Notes: generated from the letters alone by a model not told the origin. DNA of 64,000 nt from Deltaproteobacteria bacterium (GCA_026129095.1 JAHCIT010000003.1:1-64000), one strand, 5' to 3'. Counted from the first letter of the stretch, positions 9,492 through 18,729 are shown. Program-made: numbers and translations.

Positions 9492-10616
9492 CTAACCGTT
9501 CAGGATTACGAGGTCATCCCGGTGGATGAGCTCGTCCACGTCCCGGTAGCCGAGAAGCTTTTCGATCTCCTCGGTCTTGCGCCCGGCGATCCGGGCCGCG
9601 TCCCGGGAGCCGTAGGCCACGATCCCGCGTGCGAACTCCCGGCCGTCGGGGGCGAGGCACTTCACGCAGTCGCCGGGATCGAACTCCCCGCGGACCTCGC
9701 GCACGCCTGCCGGGAGCAGCGATTTCTTCCCGCCCCGGAGTGCCTGCGTGGCGCCGGCGTCGAGGACCAGCTCCCCTTTTGGCTGGAGCGTGTGGGCGAT
9801 CCAGTGGCGGCGGCGCGACATGCCCTTCTCGTCGGGAGCGAAGAACGTCCCCTCGTCCTCTCCGGCGAAAACCCGGCTGAGGACACCCTCGCGGATGCCG
9901 GAGGCGATGACGACGGCCGCGCCGCCGCGGGTTCCGGTCTCGGCCGCGTCCAGCTTGGTCTTCATCCCGCCGAGGCCAACCTCCGACGAGGTGCCGCCGG
10001 CAAGCCCTTTCAGGCTGTCGGTGATCTGGGAAACCTCGCCGATTCGCCGGGCGTCCGGGTGCTCGTTCGGGTTCTGGTCGTAGAGTCCGTCCACGTCAGT
10101 GAGGATCACCAGAAGCTGCGCCTGCAAAAGGCCCGCGACGATGGCCGAAAGCCTGTCGTTGTCGCCGAACTTGATCTCCTCGACCGATACCGTGTCGTTC
10201 TCGTTGATGACCGGCACGACGCCCAGCTCGAACAGGGTTTCGAGCGTGTTCCGGGCGTTCAGATAAAGCTGCCGGTTGCTGACCACCTGCTGCGTGATGA
10301 GCACCTGCCCGGTGACAAGCCCGTGGCGGCCGAACTCCTGCCCGTAGGAGTGCATGAGGAGACTCTGGCCCACGGCGGCGGTGGCCTGCTTGAGCGGGAT
10401 CGTTTTCGGCTTTTCCTTCAGGCCAAGCCGCGAGCGGCCAGAGGCCACGGCACCGGAGGTCACGACAGCCACTTCAAGCCCCCGCTTGCGGAGCGCGGCG
10501 ATTTCGTCAACGAGGCGGCCAAGGCGTGCGGCGTCGATCCGGTCGCCGCTCACGAGCACCCGCGAGCCCAGCTTGATGACGGCCCGGCGGACCTCGGGAA
10601 TGTCGCTGCGTTTCAC
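9492..10616 (-). CDS. proB: Glutamate 5-kinase with C-terminal PUA domain
   Basis: First, feedback-inhibited step of proline synthesis, ATP-dependent phosphorylation of glutamate. The 374-residue protein has an amino-acid-kinase domain (VIKLGSRVL, VTSGAVASGRSRLG, VINENDTVS, and the LTDVDGLYDQNP signature). A PUA domain (about 280-365) follows, as in the long bacterial form. Its GTG start overlaps the obgE stop by four bases (GTGA), so translation is coupled. The order obg-proB-proA is widely conserved. Confidence 0.97.
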   Translation of the reverse strand: MKRSDIPEVRRAVIKLGSRVLVSGDRIDAARLGRLVDEIAALRKRGLEVAVVTSGAVASGRSRLGLKEKPKTIPLKQATAAVGQSLLMHSYGQEFGRHGLVTGQVLITQQVVSNRQLYLNARNTLETLFELGVVPVINENDTVSVEEIKFGDNDRLSAIVAGLLQAQLLVILTDVDGLYDQNPNEHPDARRIGEVSQITDSLKGLAGGTSSEVGLGGMKTKLDAAETGTRGGAAVVIASGIREGVLSRVFAGEDEGTFFAPDEKGMSRRRHWIAHTLQPKGELVLDAGATQALRGGKKSLLPAGVREVRGEFDPGDCVKCLAPDGREFARGIVAYGSRDAARIAGRKTEEIEKLLGYRDVDELIHRDDLVILNG

Positions 10617-11671
10617 CAGTCGTCTCCGGCGGCTTCAGTGGCTTCGGGTTCCACGGCCTCGGCATGGGTGCGTGCCCCCATCTCCTCCAGCAGGTGCCCA
10701 AGCCGGGTCTTCAGTTCCGGTATGTTCTGGCCGGAAACACCGGAAATTGTCCACACCTCGACCTTCTTGCGCTTGAACCGGGCGAGCAGTTTCTTGAGGA
10801 TAGCGGCGTCAGGGTTCGTGTCCATCTTGTTCAGGGCGACGAGCCGGGGCTTGTCGAGCATGGACTTGTCGAAGGCCCGGATCTCCTTGAGAAGGAGGTC
10901 GTACGTCGCCACGGGGTCTTCCGGTGCGGCCACATCGATCACGAACAGCAGCACCCGCGAGCGCCGCGCATGCTTCAGGAACCGGATGCCGAGGCCCGCG
11001 CCATGATGGGCACCTTCGATTATTCCCGGCAGGTCGGCGACGACGTAGGTCTTGAACTCCGCCCACTCGACGACGCCCAGGTTCGGCGCGAGCGTCGTGA
11101 ACGGGTAGTCGGCGATCTTGGGCCGGGCGGAGGATATCCGGCTGATGAGCGTGGACTTGCCGGCATTGGGAAGGCCCACCAGTCCCACGTCGGCCAGCAG
11201 TTGCAGCTCAAGCCGGACGTCCATCTCCTCGCCGGGCTCGCCGGGCTGCGCGTAGCGGGGTGTCTGCCGCCGGGCGGTGGCAAAGTGCATGTTCCCCATG
11301 CCGCCCCTGCCGCCCTTGGCGATGACGATCTCCTGCCCGTCCTCGGTCAGGTCGCAGATGATTTCGTTCGTGTCCGCCCGGTAGGCGCGGGTTCCCACGG
11401 GCACTTCGAGGACGAGGTTCTCCGCGTCCCTCCCGTACATGTCGTTCCCCATCCCCTGCTGGCCGTTTTTCGCTATGGCGCGGGGCTGGTAGCGGAAGTC
11501 GAGAAGGGTGTGCTTGCGGGTGCTGGCCCTCAGGATCACGCTGCCGCCCGCGCCGCCATTGCCGCCCGATGGCCCGCCCTTGGGGCGGAACTTCTCCCGC
11601 CGGAAGGCGACGCAGCCCGGGCCTCCGTGGCCGGAAGCGACGTGAATCGTGACTTCGTCGATGAACCGCAT
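10613..11671 (-). CDS. obgE: Obg/CgtA GTPase
   Basis: An essential ribosome-associated GTPase involved in 50S assembly and the stringent response. The N-terminal glycine-rich Obg fold (RFIDEVTIHVASGHGGPGCVAFRREKF) is followed by the G domain: P-loop GLPNAGKST, switch and G3 DLPGIIEGAHHGAGLG, NKMD and a later SG-type G5. At 352 residues it lacks the variable acidic or OCT tail of longer homologues beyond a short acidic end. Together with rpmA and rplU upstream it forms the classical rplU-rpmA-obg unit. Confidence 0.97.
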   Translation of the reverse strand: MRFIDEVTIHVASGHGGPGCVAFRREKFRPKGGPSGGNGGAGGSVILRASTRKHTLLDFRYQPRAIAKNGQQGMGNDMYGRDAENLVLEVPVGTRAYRADTNEIICDLTEDGQEIVIAKGGRGGMGNMHFATARRQTPRYAQPGEPGEEMDVRLELQLLADVGLVGLPNAGKSTLISRISSARPKIADYPFTTLAPNLGVVEWAEFKTYVVADLPGIIEGAHHGAGLGIRFLKHARRSRVLLFVIDVAAPEDPVATYDLLLKEIRAFDKSMLDKPRLVALNKMDTNPDAAILKKLLARFKRKKVEVWTISGVSGQNIPELKTRLGHLLEEMGARTHAEAVEPEATEAAGDDW

Positions 11672-11758
11672 GGGTATCCTGATATGCTGCGCCCCCTTGC
11701 CGGCTGGCGGCGAAGGGGGCGCGGAGTGCCTTGGGGGCCGGAACCGTTGGGAAGACGA

Positions 11759-12019
11759 TCAGCCCTTGGCGGCCGCGGCCTCCTCGAGCGGGATCACATG
11801 GACCCGCTTCCTGGCCTTGCCCCACCGGGTGAACTTCACGGTTCCCTCGGCGGTGGCGAAGATGGTGAAGTCGTTGCCCATGGCCACGTTGCGGCCGGGG
11901 TGAACCCGCGTGCCGACCTGGCGCACGATGATGTTGCCCGGCTGCACGGTCTGTCCGTCGGCGCGCTTGACGCCTCGCCGCTGCCCGTGGGAATCGCGTC
12001 CGTTAACCCGATCTGCCAT
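11759..12019 (-). CDS. rpmA: 50S ribosomal protein L27
   Basis: Large-subunit protein whose N-terminal tail reaches the peptidyl-transferase centre. The 86-residue frame reads [20 protein letters not shown] and [26 protein letters not shown], unmistakable L27 segments. The N-terminus [13 protein letters not shown] differs slightly from the usual MAHKKGxGSSxNGRDS: the K/G/S-rich tip is shortened, so the tail reaching the active site is about six to eight residues shorter than in E. coli. AGGAAGG precedes the ATG. Confidence 0.95.
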   Translation of the reverse strand: MADRVNGRDSHGQRRGVKRADGQTVQPGNIIVRQVGTRVHPGRNVAMGNDFTIFATAEGTVKFTRWGKARKRVHVIPLEEAAAAKG

Positions 12020-12061
12020 GACTCAAAAACCTTCCTGCTGCTGCTGCTGACTGGCGCCGGC

Positions 12062-12376
12062 TCAGGCCGAGATCGCCGTCACTTCCACCCGGGACTGCTC
12101 GGCCCGGAAACCCTGACGCTTGCGGGAGTTCTTCCGCCGCCGGTGCTTCCAGATGAGAATCTTGGGGCCGCGCATCTCCTCGATCACCTTGAGCGTCACC
12201 TTCGCGCCGCTCACGTACGGTTTGCCGACCACCGTCTCGCCGCCGTCCTTTTCCACGACCAGCACCTTGTCGATGGTGACCTCGCTGCCCGGCGCGGCGT
12301 CCACCCGGTCGAGGACGAGCCTGTCGCCTTGGGCGACGCGGTACTGCTTGCCCTGGGTAATGATTACGGCGTGCAT
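12062..12376 (-). CDS. rplU: 50S ribosomal protein L21
   Basis: A 104-residue 23S-rRNA-binding protein. I chose the ATG at 12376, giving the family N-terminus MHAVIITQGKQYRV and the standard length, with GGAGAG eight bases upstream. The open frame extends 18 codons further without homology. The C-terminal signature LIWKHRRRKNSRKRQGFR is intact. It heads the ribosomal-protein/obg/proBA unit. The 86 bases upstream separate it from the SGNH hydrolase gene and must hold any dedicated promoter; I could not define one. Confidence 0.96.
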   Translation of the reverse strand: MHAVIITQGKQYRVAQGDRLVLDRVDAAPGSEVTIDKVLVVEKDGGETVVGKPYVSGAKVTLKVIEEMRGPKILIWKHRRRKNSRKRQGFRAEQSRVEVTAISA

Positions 12377-12462
12377 GCTAACTCTCCGTCTTTGCTCAGG
12401 AAACCGCCCGAAGCGGCCCTGCCGGGACACCCCCGGAAGGCGCCTTTTGTGGCCGAAACGGC

Positions 12463-13506
12463 TCAGGGAGTCAAGGGGCTATCGGAGGCGGGATTTGCCG
12501 ACAGGGTTTCCGTGAACATGGACTCGAACCGTTCCGCGATCCGGCCGTAGGCACCGGCGTTGAAATGAAAATCGTTGAACAGCATGGGGTCTTCGGGGAA
12601 ATCCTTCCGGGTAAAGACGTAATGGGGGATTCCTCGTTTCCGGTGGGCATCCAGAAGCGTTTCGAGTTCGGGAGCCTGCTCGCGGAGCATGGATGTAAAG
12701 TTCGGGATCAAGCCAGTAAGCAAATGTGTCCCATTTGTATCCAGCTCCCTTGCAAACTCCTCCCATAGGATTGTGTATGCAGTTTTCAAGTCATTGTCGT
12801 ATCCAACCGGCCAAAGAATATGCAGGAGGCTTGCTGGTGGGATCGAACTACGTATCCATTCATGCTTCCAAGCCAAATGATAATGAAAACGCAGCGAGCT
12901 TGTTGTGAGTCCTTGAAGTAAAAAGAGGGGAAAGAAGGAGTTGCTTCGGATTGCTTCCGCAGTCATTGGACTGGCGATCTCTAAGAAGTCGTTGAAAAAG
13001 AACATATGGATGACCGCGAATGGGGTAGCCCCCCCCCCCCCTTGTAATACACGATTGAGGTGTCGTCTTTGTTCGGCCAAACCTGTGCCCGGAACTCCGG
13101 CGTTGTATACACAAGCATCGAGGCCCTTTCCTTTAAGACGTCTATCAAGTTGTTCCGGCCAGGATTGTCCGTCAGGCAACAAGTGTCCCTGAGTAAATGA
13201 ATCTCCTAATGCGATGATGGGAACTGAACATCTGAACTCCGTCGGTTCTGGTGCTCGGTGGCCTAAACTATTGTTTGTGCGGATTGATCCCGACCGAAAA
13301 GGGCCTTTCCCTTTATGATCGAAAATGTATCCGGGTTTCTCACTGGCGGAAACCGAGATAAACCAGGTAAACCCGGCGGCCCGCAAGGTGAGTTCGGCCG
13401 CCACCACTCCCGCGCAGGCCAGGGCAAACGAGCCCGCGACGGCCCCCAAACGCATCCAGCCCGGATGCCGCCGGGCCGGTTTGTCCGGCAGCTTCACGCG
13501 CTCCAT
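12463..13506 (-). CDS. SGNH/GDSL-type hydrolase with membrane anchor and poly-G tract
   Basis: A 347-residue protein: N-terminal signal anchor (about 18-42) followed by an extracytoplasmic SGNH-hydrolase domain. Block I GDSFTQG supplies the nucleophilic Ser. An Asn-containing block lies at [13 protein letters not shown]. The C-terminal [17 protein letters not shown] resembles the block V Asp-x-x-His region. Such proteins often de-acylate or acylate cell-surface sugars; the substrate is unknown. The start at 13506 overlaps nadA by 13 bases. Its middle (12700-13330) is clearly AT-richer than all neighbours, and 13 consecutive G (sense strand, 13029-13041) encode Gly-Gly-Gly-Gly. Slippage would cause a frameshift and an early stop. 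Confidence 0.8.
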   Translation of the reverse strand: MERVKLPDKPARRHPGWMRLGAVAGSFALACAGVVAAELTLRAAGFTWFISVSASEKPGYIFDHKGKGPFRSGSIRTNNSLGHRAPEPTEFRCSVPIIALGDSFTQGHLLPDGQSWPEQLDRRLKGKGLDACVYNAGVPGTGLAEQRRHLNRVLQGGGGATPFAVIHMFFFNDFLEIASPMTAEAIRSNSFFPLFLLQGLTTSSLRFHYHLAWKHEWIRSSIPPASLLHILWPVGYDNDLKTAYTILWEEFARELDTNGTHLLTGLIPNFTSMLREQAPELETLLDAHRKRGIPHYVFTRKDFPEDPMLFNDFHFNAGAYGRIAERFESMFTETLSANPASDSPLTP

Positions 13507-14450
13507 TCGAGCATGAGCTCCAGCGGCTTGAGGGCCTTCAGCCGGACGGCCTCGTCCATCTCGATCGTGGGCTTCAGATCCCTCATGGCGGCGTAGATTT
13601 TCTCCATCGTGTTGAGCTTCATGTAGGGACACTCGTTGCAGTTGCACGATTCGTCCTCGCCGGGGGCGGGGATGAACTTCTTCCGGGGCGAGTATTTCTC
13701 CATCTGGTGGATGATGCCCGGCTCGGTGGCGACGATGAACTCGCTGGCCTCCGACTGCCGCGTGTATTCGAGGAGCGCCTTCGTCGAGCCGATGTGGTCG
13801 GCAAGGTTCAGCACCGGCGCGGTGCACTCGGGGTGTGCGATCACCTTCGCCTGGGGGTGGCGGACCTTGAGATCAATGAGTTTGCGCTCGCTGAACGTCT
13901 CGTGGACGATGCAGGTGCCGTTCCAGAGCACCATGTCGTCGCGGCCGGTCTGCTTCCTCACCCAGGCGCCGAGGTGCTTGTCCGGGGCGAAGATGACGGG
14001 CCGGTCCTTCGGGATCCGGCTGACGATCTTCACCGCGTTGGACGAGGTGCAGATCACGTCCGAGAGCGCTTTCACTGCCGCCGAGCAGTTGATGTAGCTC
14101 ACGACGAAATGGTCCGGGTGCTGCGCCCTGAACCGGGCGAACTCCGGGGCCGGGCAACCGTCGGCGAGGCTGCACCCGGCGTCCATGTCGGGGATCACGA
14201 CCGTGCGCGAGGGGTTCAGGATCTTGGCCGTCTCGGCCATGAAGTGGACGCCGCAGAAAACGATGACGTCGGCGGCGGTGGATTTGGCCGCCTGCGCGAG
14301 CTGGAGAGAGTCGCCGATGAAATCGGCGATGTCCTGGATGTCATCCTCCTGGTAGTAGTGCGCGAGGATGACGGCGTTGCGCTCCTTCTTTAGGCGCACG
14401 ATCTCGCCAGCGAGGTCCAGGGTGGGGTCGATCTTTTCGGCCAGTTCCAT
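13494..14450 (-). CDS. nadA: Quinolinate synthase NadA
   Basis: A [4Fe-4S] enzyme that condenses iminoaspartate with dihydroxyacetone phosphate to make quinolinate for NAD. The 318 residues start at the ATG at 14450; the open frame upstream has no homology. Family segments include [53 protein letters not shown] and NGTCIVHE. The terminal [13 protein letters not shown] completes the set of three cluster cysteines (in CGVHF, GTCIVH and CNECP). It is transcribed divergently from the beta-barrel gene at 14640 and overlaps the SGNH gene. nadB and nadC are not in the window. Confidence 0.96.
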   Translation of the reverse strand: MELAEKIDPTLDLAGEIVRLKKERNAVILAHYYQEDDIQDIADFIGDSLQLAQAAKSTAADVIVFCGVHFMAETAKILNPSRTVVIPDMDAGCSLADGCPAPEFARFRAQHPDHFVVSYINCSAAVKALSDVICTSSNAVKIVSRIPKDRPVIFAPDKHLGAWVRKQTGRDDMVLWNGTCIVHETFSERKLIDLKVRHPQAKVIAHPECTAPVLNLADHIGSTKALLEYTRQSEASEFIVATEPGIIHQMEKYSPRKKFIPAPGEDESCNCNECPYMKLNTMEKIYAAMRDLKPTIEMDEAVRLKALKPLELMLEWSA

Positions 14451-14639
14451 GTTGTCGTCCGTGGCTCCGCCGGGTGTAACCCGGTTGCGGGCATCAGCGC
14501 CGCTGACGCCTTGTGTCAGTGTGGGGTCGGGCGAGGGGGTTTTCAAGGCGGCGCGCTGGTGTCTTGAGTCACTGTTTTTCGCTGGAGCCCCGGTTAGGCT
14601 TCTCCCCGGGCTGGGCCATTTTTCAGGAGGAAAATACAA

Positions 14640-15245
14640 GTGCTGAACATCCGGTTTTCACCCTTGCAGTGTATGGTGTTTCTGGCTGTCCTTTTCAGCG
14701 GGGCATCACCGGTCCGAGCCGACGGCAACTGGGTGCTGGGGGCGCGGGGCGGCATTTCGTGGATCCTGCAGAAGGTGGACGGCAACAAGGACGCCGACGC
14801 GGGCGGGCACCTGAACATTCACGGCGGGTACCGCATCGCCAAGCCGCTGCTGGTGGGCCTGATGCTGGACGCCGAACGCCACGACGTCCGGCAGGGCACC
14901 CTGAAGCTGGGCGACCACTACACCTTTTCCGTTCTCCCCTTCGCCGAGGCCCGCCTCGACCTGCCGGGAATGCCGGTGGTGCCGTTCGCCAATCTGGGCA
15001 TCGGCGTCAACATCAACGATCTAGACGACGATCCGAGCTTCGGGGCGCTGAATGCCCGGAACAAGGAGGCCTACCGCTTCGGTATCGGGGCCGACTGGGT
15101 ATTCGCGGATACGGCCGCCGTGACGATGGAGCTTGCCTACAAGATCAACGACTCCAGCATCCGGAGCGCGGCGGCTAGCGTGACGAGCGGCAGCTACCGG
15201 ATGAACTCGCTCGCGCTCCTGTTCGGCGCCCGGCTGATTTTCTGA
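14640..15245 (+). CDS. Outer-membrane beta-barrel protein, copy 1
   Basis: A 201-residue protein with a cleavable signal peptide (to about residue 28) followed by alternating amphipathic strands typical of an eight-stranded barrel. It ends in [11 protein letters not shown] with the C-terminal aromatic residue expected for BAM-dependent insertion. The start is GTG; a perfect AGGAGG lies at 14625-14630. It is clearly paralogous to the next gene: same size, same spacing, matching segments (SVLPFAEAR versus [18 protein letters not shown] versus LEIAYKTNN; near-identical C-termini). Function unknown. Small barrels of this size include GltA/GltB-type components, but nothing here proves such a role. 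Confidence 0.82.
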   Translation: MLNIRFSPLQCMVFLAVLFSGASPVRADGNWVLGARGGISWILQKVDGNKDADAGGHLNIHGGYRIAKPLLVGLMLDAERHDVRQGTLKLGDHYTFSVLPFAEARLDLPGMPVVPFANLGIGVNINDLDDDPSFGALNARNKEAYRFGIGADWVFADTAAVTMELAYKINDSSIRSAAASVTSGSYRMNSLALLFGARLIF

Positions 15246-15338
15246 TTGGCGGCCGGTTCTCAGGAAGCGACTCTGGTTGTGGTGGAGCGAGTTCGCCAAC
15301 TGGAAAAAAAAATGTATATTAGTGTCGCAGCGATTTAG

Positions 15339-15389
15339 TATAATCCGCATAACTGTGTTATCATGCTTTAGAAAAGCTTGAAGAGGAGG
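15339..15389 (+). promoter_or_regulatory. Probable promoter -10 and ribosome-binding site of barrel copy 2
   Basis: A perfect TATAAT at 15339-15344 lies in an AT-rich stretch between the two barrel genes. The -35 region (around 15316-15321, atatta) is poor. GAGGAGG at 15383-15389 is a strong ribosome-binding site for the ATG at 15394. The second barrel gene therefore probably has its own start of transcription. Confidence 0.45.
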
Positions 15390-15393
15390 AAGT

Positions 15394-16047
15394 ATGCGAA
15401 CACCTGGATGGGCAACTGTGTACATTTTTTCGATTTTTATAATGACAGGGGTTCTGCTGGCGGGTTCTGCCGCGGCGCAGGAACCGGCTGATGACGGCAT
15501 TGTCTACGGAACGGCGCGGCGGCAGAACTACTGGCTCGGCGGGTTGAGGGCCGGATTGTCGCTGGTTCCGGCAAAGGTTGCCTATGGTGGTGTGAAGGCG
15601 GATCCCGGACCCCATGTGAATGCTTCCTTTGCGAGGGTTATTGACGATATTGTGGCAATCGGGCTGATGTCAGAATGGGAAAGTCATGACTTGAAAGTCG
15701 GTGGCCTGAAGGCGGGGACCGGCCACGTCGTTTCGATTATTCCCTATGCTGAAGCGCGGGCACGGCTGACGGGTTCGAAAGTTGTGTTGACCGGAAGTTT
15801 TGGGCTTGGTGCCAATATCAACTTTTTCGATATGGCTCCCGGTGTCACACCGAAGGTCAAGCCGAATCCCATGGTTGCGTTCAGGCTTGCGGTGGGCGGC
15901 GAGTATGAAGTGAAGGAAAACGCGTTCCTGGGACTTGAGATTGCCTACAAGACGAACAACGCAAAAGCGGAGATTGGTAACCTGGGCAAGGACAATTACC
16001 GCTACAACTCTCTCGCCTTCCTGTTCGGCGGGAAACTGGCCTTCTGA
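15394..16047 (+). CDS. Outer-membrane beta-barrel protein, copy 2
   Basis: A 217-residue paralogue of the preceding gene. A signal peptide ends near AAAQ (residue 29), then comes a short mature N-terminus and a barrel of alternating strands. The end is YNSLAFLFGGKLAF, again with terminal Phe. Compared with copy 1 its base composition is AT-richer, so the two copies have diverged in codon use as well as sequence. It is followed by a perfect terminator (16099-16135), making this a one- or two-gene unit. Function unknown. Confidence 0.82.
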   Translation: MRTPGWATVYIFSIFIMTGVLLAGSAAAQEPADDGIVYGTARRQNYWLGGLRAGLSLVPAKVAYGGVKADPGPHVNASFARVIDDIVAIGLMSEWESHDLKVGGLKAGTGHVVSIIPYAEARARLTGSKVVLTGSFGLGANINFFDMAPGVTPKVKPNPMVAFRLAVGGEYEVKENAFLGLEIAYKTNNAKAEIGNLGKDNYRYNSLAFLFGGKLAF

Positions 16048-16098
16048 CCCGGTAGCCCCGCCCGTTTATTGACACTCCCGCCGGTTTTCGCCAGACGG

Positions 16099-16135
16099 AT
16101 GAGTCCGGGTTCTGATGCCCGGACTCATTTCTTTT
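16099..16135 (+). terminator. Rho-independent terminator after barrel copy 2
   Basis: Perfect 11-base inverted repeat, atgagtccggg (16099-16109) and cccggactcat (16118-16128), with an eight-base loop and the T-rich tail tttctttt. It overlaps the earliest possible start of the next gene and so argues for that gene starting at 16154. Confidence 0.9.
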
Positions 16136-16153
16136 CCGGGGGGATTTTCCGTC

Positions 16154-17458
16154 ATGCCCATCCTCGTCTCCAAGACCTACTGGCTCGGAATGCCGTTCAA
16201 CTTCCGTATCTGGCCGGAGCACGCCCAGTGCGAGCCGGTGACGATGAAGGCGGACGACTTCCGCGAGCTTCGCGGCCTCTACTGGACGGCGAAGGGGAAC
16301 GAAAAGCCCAGGATCGGTGTCGTGGTCATGCACCCCCGTGCGGACTTTACCCACCACTACATCGTCCCGCGCTTCACGAAGGCCGGGTTTGCCGTGCTGG
16401 GTGCCAACACGCGCAACCCCAACAACGACACCAACACGATCCACGAGGAGATCATTCTCGATGCCAACGCCTGCGTGAAATACCTCAAGGACGTGAAGGG
16501 CTGCCAGAAGGTGCTCCTGTTCGGGAACTCCGGCGGCGGCAGCCTGTTCGCCTTCTTCCAGGCCCAGGCCCGGCTCGCGCCGCAGCAGCGGCTGAGCCAT
16601 GACCCGGCCGGCATTCCCGTCGCGCTTAAAGGCGCCAAGATGGTCCCGGCCGATGGCATCATCCTCTGCTCGGCCCACAAGGGCGAGGGGAAGATCATGA
16701 ACGAGTGCATCGACCCGTCGGTCGTGGATGAACGGAACCCGGAACTTACCGACCCCGATCTCGACATGTACGACCCGCGTAACGGCTTCCGGGAGCCGCC
16801 CGACTGGACCGAGTACTCGACGGAGTTCTGCGAACGGTTCCGGGCGGCTCAGATCGCCCGCGTGAAGCGGATCGACGGCATCGCCAGGGGCTACATCGAC
16901 GAGTTCCGCCGGGCGGAACTGCTCCGCGCTGATCCGGAGTTCAAGAAGCTCCCCTACGAGAAACGGATGCGGATACTCCGGCAAGAAGCGTTCGAGCCGG
17001 TGATGGTGATCTACCGGACGATGGCGAACCTGCACTATGTGGACCGGCACCTGGACCCTTCGGACCGTCCCTACGGCTCGCTCATCAGCGAGCGGCCGGA
17101 CCTCATGAACTGGCAGTACCTGGGCTTCGGCCGCATGTGCACACCGCGGGCGTGGCTCTCCACCTGGTCGGGGGTATCGTCGAAGGCCGACCTGCGTGCG
17201 AACCTGAAGCAGATCGAGGAACCGGTGATCGTCGTGAACGCCGGACGCGACAACGAGATTTTCCCCAACACCGACGCCAAACCGATCTACGAGGCCGTGG
17301 TCTCAAAGGACCGCAAGTACGTCAACTTCCCGGAAGCGCTCCACTACTTCGAGCCGCCCTTCGGCCAGAAGGAGACGCCGGACGTGGACAAGCTCATGGA
17401 CCTGCTGGTTCCGTGGGTGGAGGAACGGTTCGCTTCGGCGGCTCCCGCAACTTCCTGA
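16154..17458 (+). CDS. Alpha/beta hydrolase, unknown substrate
   Basis: A 434-residue cytoplasmic hydrolase. The nucleophile elbow GNSGGGS (around residue 132) follows the strand VLLFGNS. A plausible acid is the Asp in VVNAGRDNEIFP and the His that completes the triad is in EALHYFEPP, in the expected order. An unusually long insertion (about residues 150-310), rich in charged residues, separates elbow and acid and probably forms a lid. I chose the ATG at 16154 because the upstream terminator covers the earlier start. No signal peptide. The family includes esterases and dienelactone-hydrolase-like enzymes; I cannot name the substrate. Confidence 0.8.
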   Translation: MPILVSKTYWLGMPFNFRIWPEHAQCEPVTMKADDFRELRGLYWTAKGNEKPRIGVVVMHPRADFTHHYIVPRFTKAGFAVLGANTRNPNNDTNTIHEEIILDANACVKYLKDVKGCQKVLLFGNSGGGSLFAFFQAQARLAPQQRLSHDPAGIPVALKGAKMVPADGIILCSAHKGEGKIMNECIDPSVVDERNPELTDPDLDMYDPRNGFREPPDWTEYSTEFCERFRAAQIARVKRIDGIARGYIDEFRRAELLRADPEFKKLPYEKRMRILRQEAFEPVMVIYRTMANLHYVDRHLDPSDRPYGSLISERPDLMNWQYLGFGRMCTPRAWLSTWSGVSSKADLRANLKQIEEPVIVVNAGRDNEIFPNTDAKPIYEAVVSKDRKYVNFPEALHYFEPPFGQKETPDVDKLMDLLVPWVEERFASAAPATS

Positions 17459-17467
17459 AAGGATTCC

Positions 17468-17507
17468 GCGCCCGCCGGGACCAGTTCCCAGCGGGCGCGC
17501 AGTTTTT
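17468..17507 (+). terminator. Rho-independent terminator after the alpha/beta hydrolase
   Basis: Outer arms gcgcccgc (17468-17475) and gcgggcgc (17491-17498) and inner arms ggga/tccc form a long stem with a five-base loop, followed within four bases by ttttt (17503-17507). It lies between convergent genes. Confidence 0.85.
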
Positions 17508-17565
17508 CCGGGTGGTAGAACGGCTCGTCGTCCAGCAGGAAGACCTGCCGTCCGGCGGCGAGATA

Positions 17566-18729
17566 TCACTCTTCCGGCGGCGGGAGCGTGATTGTCCGGA
17601 ACCGTTCGTTCACACCCTCGGCCACGTACAGGATGTGGGTGCGCCAGTCGACTCTCAGGCCGCGGGGCTGGTTGAACATCGCCTCGGTGGCCGGTCCGCC
17701 GTCGCCGGAAAATCCGGCCTCACCCGTTCCGGCGATGGTGGTGATGACACCGGTCCGGGCGTCCACCCGCCGGATCTGATGTCCCGGCGCGTCGGCGACA
17801 TACAGGTTCCCAAAGGCATCGAAGGCGATGGCATGGGGCGAAAAGACGCTGGCCCCGGTGGCTGGCCCGCCGTCGCCCGAAGCCGCAGCTTCGCCATTAC
17901 CGACAACCGTGGTGATGATGCCCGTCACGGCGTCGATCCGCCGGACCCGGCGGTTGCCTGCGTCGCAGAAGAGGTAGTTCCCGGCCGGATCGAAATCCCC
18001 GTTGGCCGGGAAGCTCACCTGTGCATCCACAGCCGGTCCGTCATCGCCGGAGAATGCAGCAGTACCGTCACCTGCGATGGTGTCGATCTTGCCGGTGGCC
18101 GCATCGATTCGCCGGATCCGGTGGTTGTTGAAATCCGCGATGAAGATGTTGCCCCCGCCGTCGATGGCGATGCCATGAGGGCGGGCAATTTCGGCCTCGA
18201 TGGCCGGTCCGCCGTCGCCCGAGAAGCCTTCGGCTCCGCCGCCCGTGACGGTGCGGATGATTCCGGTATGAGCCTCGATCTTGCGCAAGCGGTTGGAGTT
18301 CAGCTCCACGAAGTGGAGGCTGCCCGCCGCATCGCGGGCCAGTTCGCGGGGCCGGGCGAGCCGGGCGTTCACTGCCGGTCCGCCGTCGCCATCATCCTCG
18401 CTGTCGCCGTTCCCCTCGACACCCGTTCCGGCGATGGTGGTGATGATGCCGGTTTCACCGTCAATCCGCCGGATCCGGTGGTTGCGGACATCCGTCACGT
18501 ACACATTGCTGAGCCCGTCGATCACAATGCCGCCCGGCAGATGGAAACTGGCCTCCAGTGCCGGTCCGCCGTCGCCGCTGAAACCCTGGGTTCCGTTGCC
18601 CGCGAACGTCTGGACGATGCCGTAAACGGGCGGCTCCTCGGTTTCGATCACGGGCGCCGGATCGTTTCCGCAGGCAACAAGTGGCAGGCAAAGCAGTGCG
18701 GTAAATAGCGGGCGGGTTAACAGGTTCAA
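17566..18729 (-). CDS. NHL-repeat beta-propeller lipoprotein
   Basis: A 387-residue lipoprotein. The signal sequence ends in a lipobox with Cys20 (PLVACGN), so the protein should be anchored in the membrane. Six NHL-type repeats follow, each with a GDGGPA-like turn, a strand pair such as GNIFIADFNNHRIRRID and a closing GIITTIAGTG, predicting a six-bladed propeller. I chose the TTG at 18729 because it is preceded by AAGGGGA and gives a clean lipoprotein signal; no ATG does. NHL propellers usually bind partners or ligands rather than catalyse. It lies downstream of tmk on the same strand. Confidence 0.85.
   Translation of the reverse strand: MNLLTRPLFTALLCLPLVACGNDPAPVIETEEPPVYGIVQTFAGNGTQGFSGDGGPALEASFHLPGGIVIDGLSNVYVTDVRNHRIRRIDGETGIITTIAGTGVEGNGDSEDDGDGGPAVNARLARPRELARDAAGSLHFVELNSNRLRKIEAHTGIIRTVTGGGAEGFSGDGGPAIEAEIARPHGIAIDGGGNIFIADFNNHRIRRIDAATGKIDTIAGDGTAAFSGDDGPAVDAQVSFPANGDFDPAGNYLFCDAGNRRVRRIDAVTGIITTVVGNGEAAASGDGGPATGASVFSPHAIAFDAFGNLYVADAPGHQIRRVDARTGVITTIAGTGEAGFSGDGGPATEAMFNQPRGLRVDWRTHILYVAEGVNERFRTITLPPPEE

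Noticed and set aside
12033-12049. CTG/CAG microsatellite before rpmA
   Set aside because: Only about five units, outside coding sequence; the neighbouring AGGAAGG ribosome-binding site explains the functional part.
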